Part shown: positions 19,501-28,299 of the stretch, piece after piece
Layout: each line of letters opens with the position of its first letter
Position numbering within the stretch: the first letter of the stretch is position 1
Source of the DNA: Leptospira fletcheri
GTDB lineage: Bacteria; Spirochaetota; Leptospiria; Leptospirales; Leptospiraceae
Assembly (NCBI RefSeq): GCF_004769195.1
Contig: NZ_RQET01000013.1
Span: forward strand, 1-64,000
DNA: 64,000 nucleotides
Direction of reading: 5' to 3'
Translations under genes and position numbers: made by a program
Notes under the pieces: model-generated
The model's input: only the letters and a program-made list of their open reading frames with translations
Database searches by the model: none
Told to the model about the DNA's origin: nothing

Positions 19501-22500
19501 TTGGTGAGGTGTCCAACTCACGAACCCTGTCATCGGAAGGTTCGAGCCCATTGTCACTGTGCTGATGATTCCATTGACCAGTCCTGCGACCGCTCCGTTC
19601 GTTCCTCCTAACTCATCCCCGATCCATGTCTGTCCGACGGTACTCACGAGTCCTGCGATCAGTTGGCCGTTTGTTAATTGAAGTTTCAGCATGTTCCCGC
19701 CCACTTCGAACAGATCTTTCGAAAAGGCCACGGTTCGGAGCCAAGACACATCCTTCGCTGTCTGGCCCACAGTCTCCGCTCCTTTCGCTACAGTCGCCAA
19801 ATCTTCTCCTGCTTCCACCATCCTCGCTTCGTTTGCGATTTCTGTAGTCGTCCCCGCAACTGTCTCGCTTCCAGCTCCTTCCGTAAGAACCGTAAATGCA
19901 ATCGCTGCCGCCAATTCGATCCCTTGCTCTATGTCCAAAAGCTTTTGCTTTCTTGCCTGTTTCTTGGATTCTTTCTGGTCAAAGTAGTATTTGAGAGCTG
20001 CGGCAACTCCTTGTTGTTCTGCCGGATTTCCGTTCGGATCCAGGACCTTACTCAAAAAATCGAAGACTGCATTTCGTTCTTGTTGCTTCCACCAATACTT
20101 GTCCAAAGAACCTTGGTGGGCCTGAGCTTCGAGGGTGGCTCCGGTAAAAGAATTCGACAACGCAAGAGTCTGTTGGTAAAATTCCTTGGTCTGGGACTTC
20201 GTAAAAAGCCCCGTCAATCTTCCTGTGTCCACCATGCTTAAGAGAGCCCCGCGGAAGATCTTCGTCATCATGATCGAAAGGCCTCCTTTAAAAGCCTGTC
20301 TGTCCAAATAGGTTCCGCCTAAGGTGAACAAATCTTCGTTCGCGTGCAATTTGTTCAAATCCGCCTGAGCTTGCTGCCGTCCCACCATTTCCGCGACAGC
20401 GTTCGCGATCGTTTGCACGGCTTGGGGATCCATCCCTTGGTTCATACCGTAGGCGACGGTCGCCTCACGGATGAGCTGGACCTGAGCTCCCTGCCATTGC
20501 TTGATCGCGTTTTTATCATATACCATCTTCATATCGTCGATCGCATACCGCAGGTCTTGGTCGAATTTCCGTTCTTCTCTTGCGGAAATCAAACCCTCCG
20601 ACCGCAATGCGTGGCCGCTAAATTTGAGAAAGGCTCCCAAACCTTCCGCCCCGAGACCTCCGACCGAAGCCGTGAGGGCCCGGTACATTCCATCGAGCCG
20701 GGACATCGACAAGAGATTTCCCCTCATCCCCAATTCCTCCTTCGCGTCCTTCATCCGGAAAAAAGAAGCCACCGCCCGACTCACATACGCAATCTGTTCC
20801 GGAGTCGCATTCTGGGATTTCAGGATCTCCGTCGCGATAAAACCGTACGTAGCGTACTTGTCTTCCTTCCATTGTTGGATGGCGCGAAGGTCGTCCGCAT
20901 GAGTCAAATCTAGCACCTGCCGATAGGCAGGATCCAGGATGGCGTTCCCTAAAATGGGAATTGCTTTTAAAAACGAATCCACCTTGTTCAAAAAACCCAA
21001 ATGATGCTCTGCGTTCTTGTAAGCTTGTTGGTCCATATACACCCCGGCCGCAAAAGCCGCCTCGTCCGGAGTGAGATGGAAGGCATTCGCGAGAGCGGTG
21101 GCCACCATCCCGTTCACCAGATTCTGGGTTTCCTTCTTGATAAAATCCTGAACTGAACCCTTGTGCAAAACCATGATGTCGATCACATCCGCGATGAGGT
21201 TTGCATTCTGCGCCTGAGCGCTCGCGCTATTCCCGGCCGCTTGGAGGTTGTAGTTGTTCGCGGTTTCAAGAGCGTTCAACTTGGATAAAATCGCGCCCGA
21301 ATACGAACTATTCACAAAGAAATTGTTCATGCTCGCAAAACTACGGCTGATAAACGAAGAGAGAATGTCCCCTTCGTGATGATCCGGATTTGCATCGAAA
21401 AGACTCCCGAAACTGTTGGCCCCACCGCCGAGAGCAAAAACCGGAGCGTTGATCGTGACATGCCTCGAAGCCGTCCCGAAACAGTACGACCCCGCGTCCG
21501 TCGCGTTCCCGTTACAACCCGGACTCGAAGCGGAAGCGGAACCAGTATACACAGACTCGTCCATAGAGATGGAATCCGTGCTCTTGTCGTAGGAAACATT
21601 CGAATATTTGAATCTAGTATACTGGTTGCAGGAATCCATCTTCTCCCCGCAAACGCTCTGGATAAAAGCCCCCAGTTCCGTAGCGGACCCCCCGTTGCAC
21701 TTCGTAGGATCCACACCGCAGGAAGAGCAGGAACCTCCGCTGCAAGAAACGAAATACCCCCGCTCGTCCGTAAGATACGTGTGACCGTCCACTTCCTTCG
21801 TGGACAACTTTCCGTGATCCTTCAAAAGATCCGCCTCTCCGTTCTGGGTAAACGTCCGTTCCGAACGCAAGGAACTTGCAAGATCCTGCATATAGCTCGC
21901 CCTCGCGTTCACGATCGCGTTGTTCGTGGAGGAAAGAAGGGACAGATTCCCCATCCCTGTCGCAGCGCTCCCGAAAGCCCCGGAAAACTTGGAAAGAAGG
22001 TCGAAATTCGGAAGACCCTTACTCGGATCGATCCCATCCAAAGCCGAACCCATGCTTGCAAACGGATCGGAGGAACCAGAACCTTTTGGGATCGAGGAAA
22101 GTTCCGCGCCGGAGGACCCGGGATTGAAACGGGCAAACAATTCCCTCGCGACCAGGTTCGCATCCGCCTGCCCTTGAGAATTCTGAAGTTTGGAATTCGC
22201 AGCCGCAAACTCACCGTTCACCTTCGTTTGCAGATCGTTCATCTGGGAGAGCCAAGACATCTCGCTTTTCTGAAGGTTGATAAGAGAAGAAGAATATTGA
22301 GACTGAGCCTGGGACAACAACCTCGCCTCCGACTGTTGCCAAGTGGAATACTGGAATTGGAAATTGCTCACCTGAGCCGACCAATTCAGGATCGCAGGCG
22401 CCACATTGTTCTGCCAGTTGGTCGCAAACTGGTTCAGTTGGTTCAAGGCAGCCTGCCAAGTCACCGCGTTCCCACGACCGTTCAGATCGGAAGTATGATA

Positions 22501-24714
22501 GTTCAAAAAGATCCCGATGGAATCCTCTTGCATCGTAGTGTTGGACAACACCGGCCCCCAGTCGGTCACCCCAGCTTGGTCTTCCGTATAATTGTAAAAG
22601 TTATTCCCGTAGGGACTCCCGATCGTGGGATTGTTTTGGAAGAATTGGTTCGCACCACCGATCGCAGGGACTTTACCTGCAGGATCAAAAAAACAGCCCA
22701 ACCAGTCGTGGCAGTATGCGGGGTCCATGTTCCAGTTGTTCGGACCGCCCTCCGTGATCATGTAGCTATTCCCCACATAACTACGATCGTTAAACGCAAC
22801 GAGGTCCGTACCTTGACTACTCACCGCATCTACGATCACGCCGGGTGCGATCCCTGAAATTGCCTGTGCCACACAAGCATCATTGAAGTCGTTCGAATTG
22901 TAGGTATTGTCTGTGATCGTAGGGTTACTCGGACAGACTCCGCTCGAGCCCGCAGAATACTCGTTCATGAGCCAATTCTGAAAATCCGTACCGCTGATCT
23001 TCCCGGAAAGAAAATCCACGATCTCCCAAGCCAGACCCACAAGACCCGTCCTTCTGTCTGGACGGCCTTGGGCGCTCAAAAAATCCCAGGTCGTGATGTA
23101 CAAGCTCGAACTGCTGTGAGAAGGCTTGATGGAATGGTTGAAAGGATCGAAGCCCAAACCCAAAGACTGGCTTCCCCCGATCCCGTTCCCACCGTACAAA
23201 ACGGAGTTCAACTGGGTGTTAAAGATCCCTTGCTCCCTCGCAAAAAAAGAGGACATCGCATTCGAAGCATATACCAAAGAAGCCTCGAAGGACTGCACCT
23301 GACAAGAATCCGCAACCCCGTTTGTGGAAGGACAGACCACGCAATTCGGATCCCCGCTCGCACAGGAAGAAGCCACATACAACCCCGTAGGCGCGGAAGG
23401 ATCCGACAAATCCACCACTGCGGAAGCGCAGGAATGGCCCGCAGGGCAAGAGGAACCCGACAGAAACTTAGAGGAGGTAAAATCAAACTGGCCTGAAGAA
23501 CAAACACTACCGACATTTACGCAGGACTGAGGGTAGCTCAACAACTGCCCCGAAGTGGCGTCAAAAATCCCGTAGGAAGTCAACCCTTGCGTGATCGCTG
23601 TTTCGATATTGTTGATCACATTTTGGAAAGCCTTGCCGTCCGCGTTCAAGGACGTCCGAACGGAAAAATTCTGACTCGGATTCGAGGAACAATCCCCTCC
23701 GCTCGGACAAACCGCAGAGAGATACTGCTGAGTGGAAGTGTCATAGCGAAGAGAAATGCAAACATCCCCGCTCGCGCACGAGGAGGAAAATTGCCTAGAG
23801 GTCACGTCGTACAGATAATCCGCACAGATGTCTCCGGAAGGACAGGCCGGAGAAGAAACATAAGACCCCGCCTTGGAATCAAAAAGAACATTCGCGGTAT
23901 TCCAAAAAAGATCCGTGCCGTTCAGGAATTGCTGGTACCCGTCCATGGTTTGCTTCACCTGATCCTTAACGCTAGATTCGTAGGAAAGGATCTGCTGCAT
24001 GTATGCCTGGTACTTCGCTTCCGTGGCGTTCACCTGGTTCAAAAGGTTCGCATAATTCTGGTTCAACGACTGGAGAGCTTGCTGGTAATTCAACAAACCG
24101 TTCTGCACATTCGCCTGAAATTGAGAAAACCAGTTCTGTTCCAACTGTTGCAAGGAATTCTGGGAAGAAGACAAAAACGGATTCGACAAAGGATCGGAGC
24201 CTATGCTCAAGGATTTCCCGGAAAGAAAGTCCTGGAATTCCTGCGAAAAAGAACGATCCATAGAGGCCAACTGAGCTTCTCCCGCACCGAAGTTACTCGA
24301 AAGAAAATGTTCCCGATTCAGTTGGATGGACACTTCTGCGTCCGCTTGCCATTGAGTCAAAAGACTCGAAGCCTGGCCCTCCAAAAAGTTATACACATAA
24401 TTCTGATAATCCTGGACGCTCTGAAAACTGTCTTGGGTGTGAATGCTCGAAACCTTCGCGTTGATCTCCGCCTGCACCTGAGCTTCCCATTCTGCTTGCA
24501 AAACCCCGAACCCTTGCAGAACCAACCCGTCCCAACCCGCAACGGAATGTTGGTTGTTCGCCACCGAATACGAACCCTGCAAGTTCTTCTGCCATTGGGA
24601 CCAATCATACGATTGAGGATTCAAAGAGGGAACATTCGCAGGTTGGCCGTACAAAGGAGAAAAAACACAGAACAAAAACAAGCAAACACGGACACAAAAA
24701 GAAGAATGAAACAT
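16501..24714 (-). CDS. Giant secreted polymorphic-toxin carrier (TIGR04388-like) with Hint domain and C39-like effector
   Basis: This protein of about 2737 aa starts at the ATG at 24714, preceded by GGAGGA at about nine bases, and has a signal peptide (MFHSSFC, cut near SPLYG-Q). Upstream codons to 24822 are open but lack a signal. Domains in order: Gln/Asn-rich helices; Cys-rich (A/S)CxSGxxC repeats, about 285-470; long helical stretches; glycine-rich stalk, about 1675-2038; Hint domain 2039-2225 (Cys start, WNHPF, final VHN, then Tyr2226); effector 2226-2737 with ICRV (Cys2564), PNHYYE (His2682) and LYLNHTG (Asn2698). Large Leptospira-restricted proteins of this type are known as a family, but their role is not established to my knowledge. 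Delivery to neighbouring cells is inference. Confidence 0.85.
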   Translation of the reverse strand: MFHSSFCVRVCLFLFCVFSPLYGQPANVPSLNPQSYDWSQWQKNLQGSYSVANNQHSVAGWDGLVLQGFGVLQAEWEAQVQAEINAKVSSIHTQDSFQSVQDYQNYVYNFLEGQASSLLTQWQADAEVSIQLNREHFLSSNFGAGEAQLASMDRSFSQEFQDFLSGKSLSIGSDPLSNPFLSSSQNSLQQLEQNWFSQFQANVQNGLLNYQQALQSLNQNYANLLNQVNATEAKYQAYMQQILSYESSVKDQVKQTMDGYQQFLNGTDLFWNTANVLFDSKAGSYVSSPACPSGDICADYLYDVTSRQFSSSCASGDVCISLRYDTSTQQYLSAVCPSGGDCSSNPSQNFSVRTSLNADGKAFQNVINNIETAITQGLTSYGIFDATSGQLLSYPQSCVNVGSVCSSGQFDFTSSKFLSGSSCPAGHSCASAVVDLSDPSAPTGLYVASSCASGDPNCVVCPSTNGVADSCQVQSFEASLVYASNAMSSFFAREQGIFNTQLNSVLYGGNGIGGSQSLGLGFDPFNHSIKPSHSSSSLYITTWDFLSAQGRPDRRTGLVGLAWEIVDFLSGKISGTDFQNWLMNEYSAGSSGVCPSNPTITDNTYNSNDFNDACVAQAISGIAPGVIVDAVSSQGTDLVAFNDRSYVGNSYMITEGGPNNWNMDPAYCHDWLGCFFDPAGKVPAIGGANQFFQNNPTIGSPYGNNFYNYTEDQAGVTDWGPVLSNTTMQEDSIGIFLNYHTSDLNGRGNAVTWQAALNQLNQFATNWQNNVAPAILNWSAQVSNFQFQYSTWQQSEARLLSQAQSQYSSSLINLQKSEMSWLSQMNDLQTKVNGEFAAANSKLQNSQGQADANLVARELFARFNPGSSGAELSSIPKGSGSSDPFASMGSALDGIDPSKGLPNFDLLSKFSGAFGSAATGMGNLSLLSSTNNAIVNARASYMQDLASSLRSERTFTQNGEADLLKDHGKLSTKEVDGHTYLTDERGYFVSCSGGSCSSCGVDPTKCNGGSATELGAFIQSVCGEKMDSCNQYTRFKYSNVSYDKSTDSISMDESVYTGSASASSPGCNGNATDAGSYCFGTASRHVTINAPVFALGGGANSFGSLFDANPDHHEGDILSSFISRSFASMNNFFVNSSYSGAILSKLNALETANNYNLQAAGNSASAQAQNANLIADVIDIMVLHKGSVQDFIKKETQNLVNGMVATALANAFHLTPDEAAFAAGVYMDQQAYKNAEHHLGFLNKVDSFLKAIPILGNAILDPAYRQVLDLTHADDLRAIQQWKEDKYATYGFIATEILKSQNATPEQIAYVSRAVASFFRMKDAKEELGMRGNLLSMSRLDGMYRALTASVGGLGAEGLGAFLKFSGHALRSEGLISAREERKFDQDLRYAIDDMKMVYDKNAIKQWQGAQVQLIREATVAYGMNQGMDPQAVQTIANAVAEMVGRQQAQADLNKLHANEDLFTLGGTYLDRQAFKGGLSIMMTKIFRGALLSMVDTGRLTGLFTKSQTKEFYQQTLALSNSFTGATLEAQAHQGSLDKYWWKQQERNAVFDFLSKVLDPNGNPAEQQGVAAALKYYFDQKESKKQARKQKLLDIEQGIELAAAIAFTVLTEGAGSETVAGTTTEIANEARMVEAGEDLATVAKGAETVGQTAKDVSWLRTVAFSKDLFEVGGNMLKLQLTNGQLIAGLVSTVGQTWIGDELGGTNGAVAGLVNGIISTVTMGSNLPMTGFVSWTPHQNKDILLGEDGQAGGWGGGFAFADEGANVGLSFTPGSGIDLNVNYNFKGANGEGLGFLGGSYNASSGNTSVSGGVDLFGKEKGDLHHGGLVASVSKDGTSSIGGYYNYGDGRLPPNLRGHGATLNYSNDGRLNLSGQFKGSTVASVNYNTATGKFEKLEGNINFQNDLNLAFIQEHAIENFQKGSKTVATTTGKLLAEMGLLSKSDLSVLLSSPEGVNKINDLFEEMKSKLDTEEKKKLFKQQLKLAGKRIGIRIEFEPSVTETWQKLTNRVLGDVLLAFGGANTGLSAVDTAENLFRTKTCFVAETGVWTPKGRRSIQSLKVGEEVYSLNEETGEIEIQKITETFIHDVMSIHKLKYENEGNLGATWNHPFGVLNAGQRSKDSGVSGDLWVKVEDLRAGDRSITRRSLQNAKLKRRLANIPVIAASIGDRSWVNEDLRSNWKEEVEGTLEIREIQEIRRPEKVYNLEVEKNHSYFVFVGDEPVVVHNYIVDEKEPILSRSEVEKAYSPKETELKWKEKVYKKTTLNGETVFVRDYEKPNVKEYVRITKDGLIEQRLVWKGDTLLGDFVNSMTSGEKVKYFNTKGQEVFLQPEKIVRDQGSQKLPFDPVDPKLANETINKVKEDYRKTLEAEFANNKKLKPEQIQDEINKKMEVINRIADRTFKNSFVDENGNSIRFGSDEYLKTLAEPEFNGQDGGAKHTGMEIPVKVIIDYLRAKYPDGKGFTPNLAPWNERITSAKESLSMMSKTLEVLKSNPDIPKDAKVAIEKDMTKRMKSKRSEISTLETIRRSRMENFQAEKNLIFGKNEKGEYKVTSERIGEQTKAAICRVDTNYMEGRVNGRFEASFGDYFLNKIEMGDILPGKQQTQGLVLDQAFLTGFEKTYPLNNRDKLDGVGFEEANRYTGDPMPMYEIKNLVLSLKPGEAMQVWADTDFNKGMYSTPGPNHYYEIGKNSKGELLYLNHTGEQMKYIDSKGKQKVLVFGQPIPPEAWPYLRIFRIYK
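18039..18603 (-). repeat. Homology block 2, copy in the carrier (Hint domain)
   Basis: Direct-orientation partner of 6456-7020, with substitutions but no indel. Crossing over between the two copies would join cassette B's effector to the carrier and excise 11583 bases. Confidence 0.9.
18595..19680 (-). repeat. Homology block 1, copy in the carrier (pre-Hint stalk)
   Basis: Direct-orientation partner of 2822-3907. Crossing over would place cassette A's Hint and effector on the carrier and excise 15773 bases, carrying the parAB-integrase-primase module. Confidence 0.9.
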
Positions 24715-24739
24715 GCAGAAAATCCTCCGCCAAAATATC

Positions 24740-24755
24740 CTATATTGGAATATAG
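24740..24755. promoter_or_regulatory. Palindrome upstream of the carrier gene
   Basis: CTATATT-GG-AATATAG lies 25-41 bases before the chosen ATG, just beyond the Shine-Dalgarno. It could be an operator or a 5-prime leader stem affecting translation of the giant protein. The 350 bases beyond it (to 25107) are AT-rich and hold no gene I can support. Confidence 0.5.
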
Positions 24756-25107
24756 AACCAAAAAAGAAAACTGCTACTTTCGAAAAAGGAAAGCACCCTA
24801 AGCGAAAAAAGAGATTTTCCAAAAACCAAAAATAGACGGTTTGGATAAAATATTAAATTACTTAACAATCAGGCAATAGAAAAACATTGCTGACATACAA
24901 ATTTCACGAAAAATTTTATAAAAAAAGTTATATAAAAGGCCTGCCCACAGACCAAAAATATAAAAGACTATGGGGAGATTAGGATTACATATACGATCCC
25001 GAATAGAATACTATCCGATATACAAAATGCAGACAGAATTAAGATAGATGCAAATATTCTTCTCCTATTAAACTCTACTCACAACCGTTTATCATGAATT
25101 TTCCTTC

Positions 25108-26085
25108 CTAGTCTTCTTTATCCCCCTTCCGAGCCAATTCATTCGGCTTTGAAAATATTAACTGCACCCTCCGAATGAAATTGGTCGTTACCTTACTTGG
25201 TTCCATTTTTTTAGAATGAAGAACTTCTCTGAATTTCTCAAGTTCGAATTTTTGGGCGGCTTCTATCAGAAGTTCCTCTCTTTTTTTCTCGAACTTGTTG
25301 CAAATGTCTACATACTCGGCCGGATAGAGTTTATGAAGAAGCCACTTATTCAATTCTATAATAAGAGCCCCAAGCCTCGGGTTTCGGATATCCGAGGTCC
25401 CTCCGAATAAATTCGCATCGAATAGTTTATGGTAGGAGACCGGAATATAAGTGAGCCACAGGAAGGCCACCATTATTAAAACGGAAATTGAATTCACATG
25501 GATTGCCAAAATCGGAAGGATCCAAGAGTATATGTTCGCAGTGATAAATCCTACAAGGATCCCTGCAAACATATAGAGGGAATGCAGCTTTACTACATAG
25601 TCCCCTTTCACAAAATTTCTTCCTATCGCAATTAGAGAAAGTGCTATAGACCCAATCAAATAAATTTGGAATAAATTGTATCTGTAATTCGAGACATATA
25701 CCGCGATTCCGTCTGTAATTACAAAAGGAGTTAGCTGCTCCTTCAATGTATAAATTAAGAAGTAAGTTATCGATATTAGGTGAATAAGACTCGTCCATGC
25801 TGGAGGGCTTTTCAGTTCGTTCGGATTAGCGTAGTTTGTAATAACATAGGTTAATAAAACCGGAATGAAAAGCGGAAAGAATGTAATCAATTGAAGAGAA
25901 ATAAATCGAGCCGAATCCGAAAGTAGCGTCCATTCGCAGAGTTCTACTGACATCCCCCACCCTGCTAGTGAGATCGCCATAAGGACAAAGGAAATTGATA
26001 ACTTACTTCGATCCGATCTTTTATAAAAAAACCAGCTAGAACCAATTGCCGTTAAAAATACTACGATCCCCATTCCTATTTCCAT
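25108..26085 (-). CDS. Multi-pass membrane protein, 7TM sensor-like
   Basis: This 325 aa protein has about eight predicted membrane segments in residues 1-220 (for example GIVVFLTAIGSSWFF and FIPVLLTYVITNYA). A soluble charged tail of about 100 residues follows (KFEKKREELLIEAAQKFELEKF). The membrane part resembles the 7TM input modules found at the N terminus of some histidine kinases, but no kinase, GGDEF or other output domain follows. The 26749-27639 product has the same layout, so the two are likely distant paralogues flanking the HTH gene. The function is unknown; a membrane sensor or regulator tether is possible. Confidence 0.7.
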   Translation of the reverse strand: MEIGMGIVVFLTAIGSSWFFYKRSDRSKLSISFVLMAISLAGWGMSVELCEWTLLSDSARFISLQLITFFPLFIPVLLTYVITNYANPNELKSPPAWTSLIHLISITYFLIYTLKEQLTPFVITDGIAVYVSNYRYNLFQIYLIGSIALSLIAIGRNFVKGDYVVKLHSLYMFAGILVGFITANIYSWILPILAIHVNSISVLIMVAFLWLTYIPVSYHKLFDANLFGGTSDIRNPRLGALIIELNKWLLHKLYPAEYVDICNKFEKKREELLIEAAQKFELEKFREVLHSKKMEPSKVTTNFIRRVQLIFSKPNELARKGDKED

Positions 26086-26290
26086 ATTACCCTCTATGAA
26101 AGTTTCCTCAATTTCGAATTCTTAACGGAAACCTTTTGCCGGAATGCCAACGATTCTTGACCCTTTATTCCTTTGAATATCAAATTTTTGCCGCTATTAC
26201 TCTTCCAAAACCTGCCGGCAGTTTTAATGTTGATATTTAACTTCCCTAGAATAAACCTTATATTTAAGGCAACCCATTACTGATGGTTTA

Positions 26291-26338
26291 GTCAACAGCG
26301 TTGACTACTGTCAACCAGATTAATCCACAGTATTGACA
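26291..26338. promoter_or_regulatory. GTCAAC-type operator sites before the HTH gene
   Basis: GTCAAC-AGC-GTTGAC (26291-26305) is a perfect palindrome. A further GTCAAC half-site is at 26310-26315, and TTGACA, possibly a -35 box, is at 26333-26338. The sites lie between a divergent membrane-protein gene and the 26333 regulator, which suggests autoregulation. Confidence 0.6.
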
Positions 26339-26743
26339 TTTATTTTGAAAAAAGTAGATTATAAACGCCAAAATATAGCAAAACGCTTTTCTGAAGCGGT
26401 GGAGGATTTCGGAAAAGGACAAGAAGGCTTTGGGAAAGAAATCAACAGGACGAAGCAAAGCATAAGCCTATATTGCAGCGGAGAGAGGGAACCGCCGGAC
26501 CTAGTTTTGCATGTCATGGAACTAAAATTAGGCTATTCAGCCGCTTACATAAAGGACGAGATTGGACCACTACGCCTTCCTTCGTCCAAGAAAATCAAAA
26601 TTGAATCCCGTAAGCACGATGAGATTTGGGAAACGATCGTCAATACTCATTCAGAACGGATCGTTCAGGATTTATTAAAGCTCACTCCCGCTCAGAGAGA
26701 ATCTATTCACTTGGTTATGAAGGAATTTCTCAGGAAACCCTGA
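26333..26743 (+). CDS. Helix-turn-helix transcription regulator
   Basis: This protein of up to 136 aa has a divergent XRE-like HTH in residues 15-65 (NIAKRFSEAV, FGKEINRTKQSISLY, GEREPPDLVLHVMELKLG). Its C terminus contains QDLLKLTPAQRESIHLVMKEF, an oligomerisation-like helix seen in other small repressors. The start is uncertain: the frame opens at TTG codons (26333 and 26345) without a ribosome site, and the first coincides with TTGACA that could be the promoter. The gene lies between two convergent or divergent 7TM-type membrane genes, so a link between membrane sensing and transcription is plausible but unproven. Confidence 0.7.
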   Translation: MTFILKKVDYKRQNIAKRFSEAVEDFGKGQEGFGKEINRTKQSISLYCSGEREPPDLVLHVMELKLGYSAAYIKDEIGPLRLPSSKKIKIESRKHDEIWETIVNTHSERIVQDLLKLTPAQRESIHLVMKEFLRKP

Positions 26744-26748
26744 TGAAA

Positions 26749-27639
26749 TTAGCGAATGTATCTTTTGAATCTGGATCTGAGGATTTTCGTGCGTTCCGAT
26801 TTTCTTGAACCCGGAATGGAAAGTAGATAATTACTATGATCCAGTAGATCGGAAATAAACTTTTCATGCGACATTTGTAGGTTTAAATTGTAGCCGATTG
26901 GATCCAAAATTCTATACACTTGCATTACTAGGCCCAAAGTGATCCTTTTTAGAATTGGAATACCGGATCCTTCCAACACCCTTTCTCGGACCTGAAATGC
27001 ATCAAAATGGATGATCGCCACTGACCAAGACAAAGCGAAGATAACCGATCCAGTACTAGCTAAGTAGGATTTGTTTAACCCAAAAAAAGGAAGAATGTAA
27101 ACGAATCCGATGGAGATCCAAATTCCTAGTAAGCAACCGGCAAGGAGAAGTGCCGATCTAACTTTTACCATACCGCTTCCTTCATAGCTACTCTTAGAAA
27201 GTAAGATCATAGACCGAAGGGAAAACAAAACACAATAGGCGTTTGCCAAGTGGTAATTTAAGAATCCCTTGGCTTCGAAGGTTTCGGGATTTGTCAACAC
27301 ACCCATCTTAGATGAGAGAGCTGCACCGACTAAGTATAGAACGATCGCAGAACTTACGTATAAGGAAGTTTTCGGCTCCCCTTCCTTCTCGGTAATGAAC
27401 CAAACAATTCTATAAAATAGATACGGGGCGAATAGGACGGGAATAACCGTAATGTTCAGGGCTAAATTTTTTAATTCTAACGGCAAAAGTCCCCGAAACG
27501 AAAATAAGAATCCCCAGAGAGAAAAACAGATACAAAGTAGCAAGAAATACTTTTGGACCGGTTTCTTAGGAACCATTCTAAAAACATGAATTCCCAAATA
27601 TAGAACGAATATCGCAGAAAATAAACTGACCCACTGCAT
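26749..27639 (-). CDS. Multi-pass membrane protein, 7TM sensor-like (second copy)
   Basis: This 296 aa protein has about seven or eight hydrophobic segments from residue 2 to 215 (SLFSAIFVLYLGI, YFLLLCICFSLWGFLF and others). A soluble basic tail ends RSRFKRYIR. The layout matches the 25108-26085 product, with no catalytic output domain. The stop codon faces the HTH gene, five bases from its end, so the two genes converge tightly. Similar 7TM modules serve as ligand-sensing inputs of kinases. Here it stands alone. The function is unknown. Confidence 0.7.
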   Translation of the reverse strand: MQWVSLFSAIFVLYLGIHVFRMVPKKPVQKYFLLLCICFSLWGFLFSFRGLLPLELKNLALNITVIPVLFAPYLFYRIVWFITEKEGEPKTSLYVSSAIVLYLVGAALSSKMGVLTNPETFEAKGFLNYHLANAYCVLFSLRSMILLSKSSYEGSGMVKVRSALLLAGCLLGIWISIGFVYILPFFGLNKSYLASTGSVIFALSWSVAIIHFDAFQVRERVLEGSGIPILKRITLGLVMQVYRILDPIGYNLNLQMSHEKFISDLLDHSNYLLSIPGSRKSERTKILRSRFKRYIR

Positions 27640-27660
27640 AAAATAACCGACGAAATGATT

Positions 27661-28284
27661 TTATATTTTTTCGGCGATCCTTTGCAAAGTAGTTTTTCCT
27701 ATTTCGATAATATTTAAGTCAAAGGATTTACCGTTCAGGCTATCCGAAGGAAAAAATACCGGTTTAGAATATTGTGATGAGAAGATTGCTCCATTTGCCA
27801 AGTAATGTCTTTCGATTCCTCTTTTTTGTGGATTTGAGAACCCTAGTACAAGTTTATAATTTTCTTCTAAACAATGTCGAATGATTTCTCCCCCGTTCAA
27901 AAAAGCTGCCTTTATCCCCCGCTTTGAATTTTCAAATGCTACCGAATTCCAGTCGGCAATCCCCTCCCCCTCCACTGAATATCGAAAATCAGGGTCTTCT
28001 CCTCGGACACTGGCCTGTTCGATCGTGATTCGATTCTCCTTAGTCTTTTTAACGATTCTTTGAGCCGAAATGATTTCACCTTCGTCCTCCACGTAGATCC
28101 ATTTTGACCAAGGAGTCAAATCCTGTCCGGATCCGCTCTTTTCGTATCCTCCATTTTGAAAGATGTTTCTTATAAAATCCTGGACCCTGCGCAACTCTAT
28201 TTCCGGGCCCTTAGAATCGATATATCGAAGTTTGAATTGAGAAAGTTCTTTCGAAATGTAAGCCACAGCTTTCTTATGAGACAT
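27661..28284 (-). CDS. Possible GNAT/acyl-homoserine-lactone-synthase-like acyltransferase
   Basis: This 207 aa protein has a segment KWIYVEDEGEIISAQRIVKK (residues 68-87) followed by ITIEQASVRGE, resembling the central strands of GNAT acyltransferases. A later NSVAFENSKRGIKAAFL helix and a YKLVLGFSNPQKRG strand also fit. LuxI-type and FeeM-type N-acyl synthases share this fold and size, but I do not see the conserved Arg/Trp pattern of classical LuxI. The start codon lies within a palindrome (28280-28299) and has no Shine-Dalgarno. It is followed after 21 bases by a 7TM-type gene, which would suit a signal producer next to a sensor. Low-confidence assignment. Confidence 0.4.
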   Translation of the reverse strand: MSHKKAVAYISKELSQFKLRYIDSKGPEIELRRVQDFIRNIFQNGGYEKSGSGQDLTPWSKWIYVEDEGEIISAQRIVKKTKENRITIEQASVRGEDPDFRYSVEGEGIADWNSVAFENSKRGIKAAFLNGGEIIRHCLEENYKLVLGFSNPQKRGIERHYLANGAIFSSQYSKPVFFPSDSLNGKSFDLNIIEIGKTTLQRIAEKI

Positions 28285-28299
28285 AATATTATTTATGTC
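28280..28299. promoter_or_regulatory. Palindrome covering the start of the acyltransferase-like gene
   Basis: GACATAA-TATTAT-TTATGTC is a 20-base inverted repeat. An interleaved CATAATAT...ATATTATG repeat lies just beyond. It overlaps the ATG, so a bound protein would block expression. The size is similar to a lux box, though the sequence is not. The 290 bases up to 28592 hold nothing else recognisable. Confidence 0.5.

Noticed and set aside
21376..22857. 493-codon open frame on the plus strand inside the carrier gene
   Set aside because: It lies opposite a long, domain-consistent gene with a signal peptide. The translation is Arg-rich and without a recognisable motif, as expected for an antisense shadow of GC-rich codons.
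23587..24801. 404-codon open frame on the plus strand opposite the carrier N terminus
   Set aside because: Basic, repetitive composition with no domain and no ribosome site. Treated as a shadow frame.
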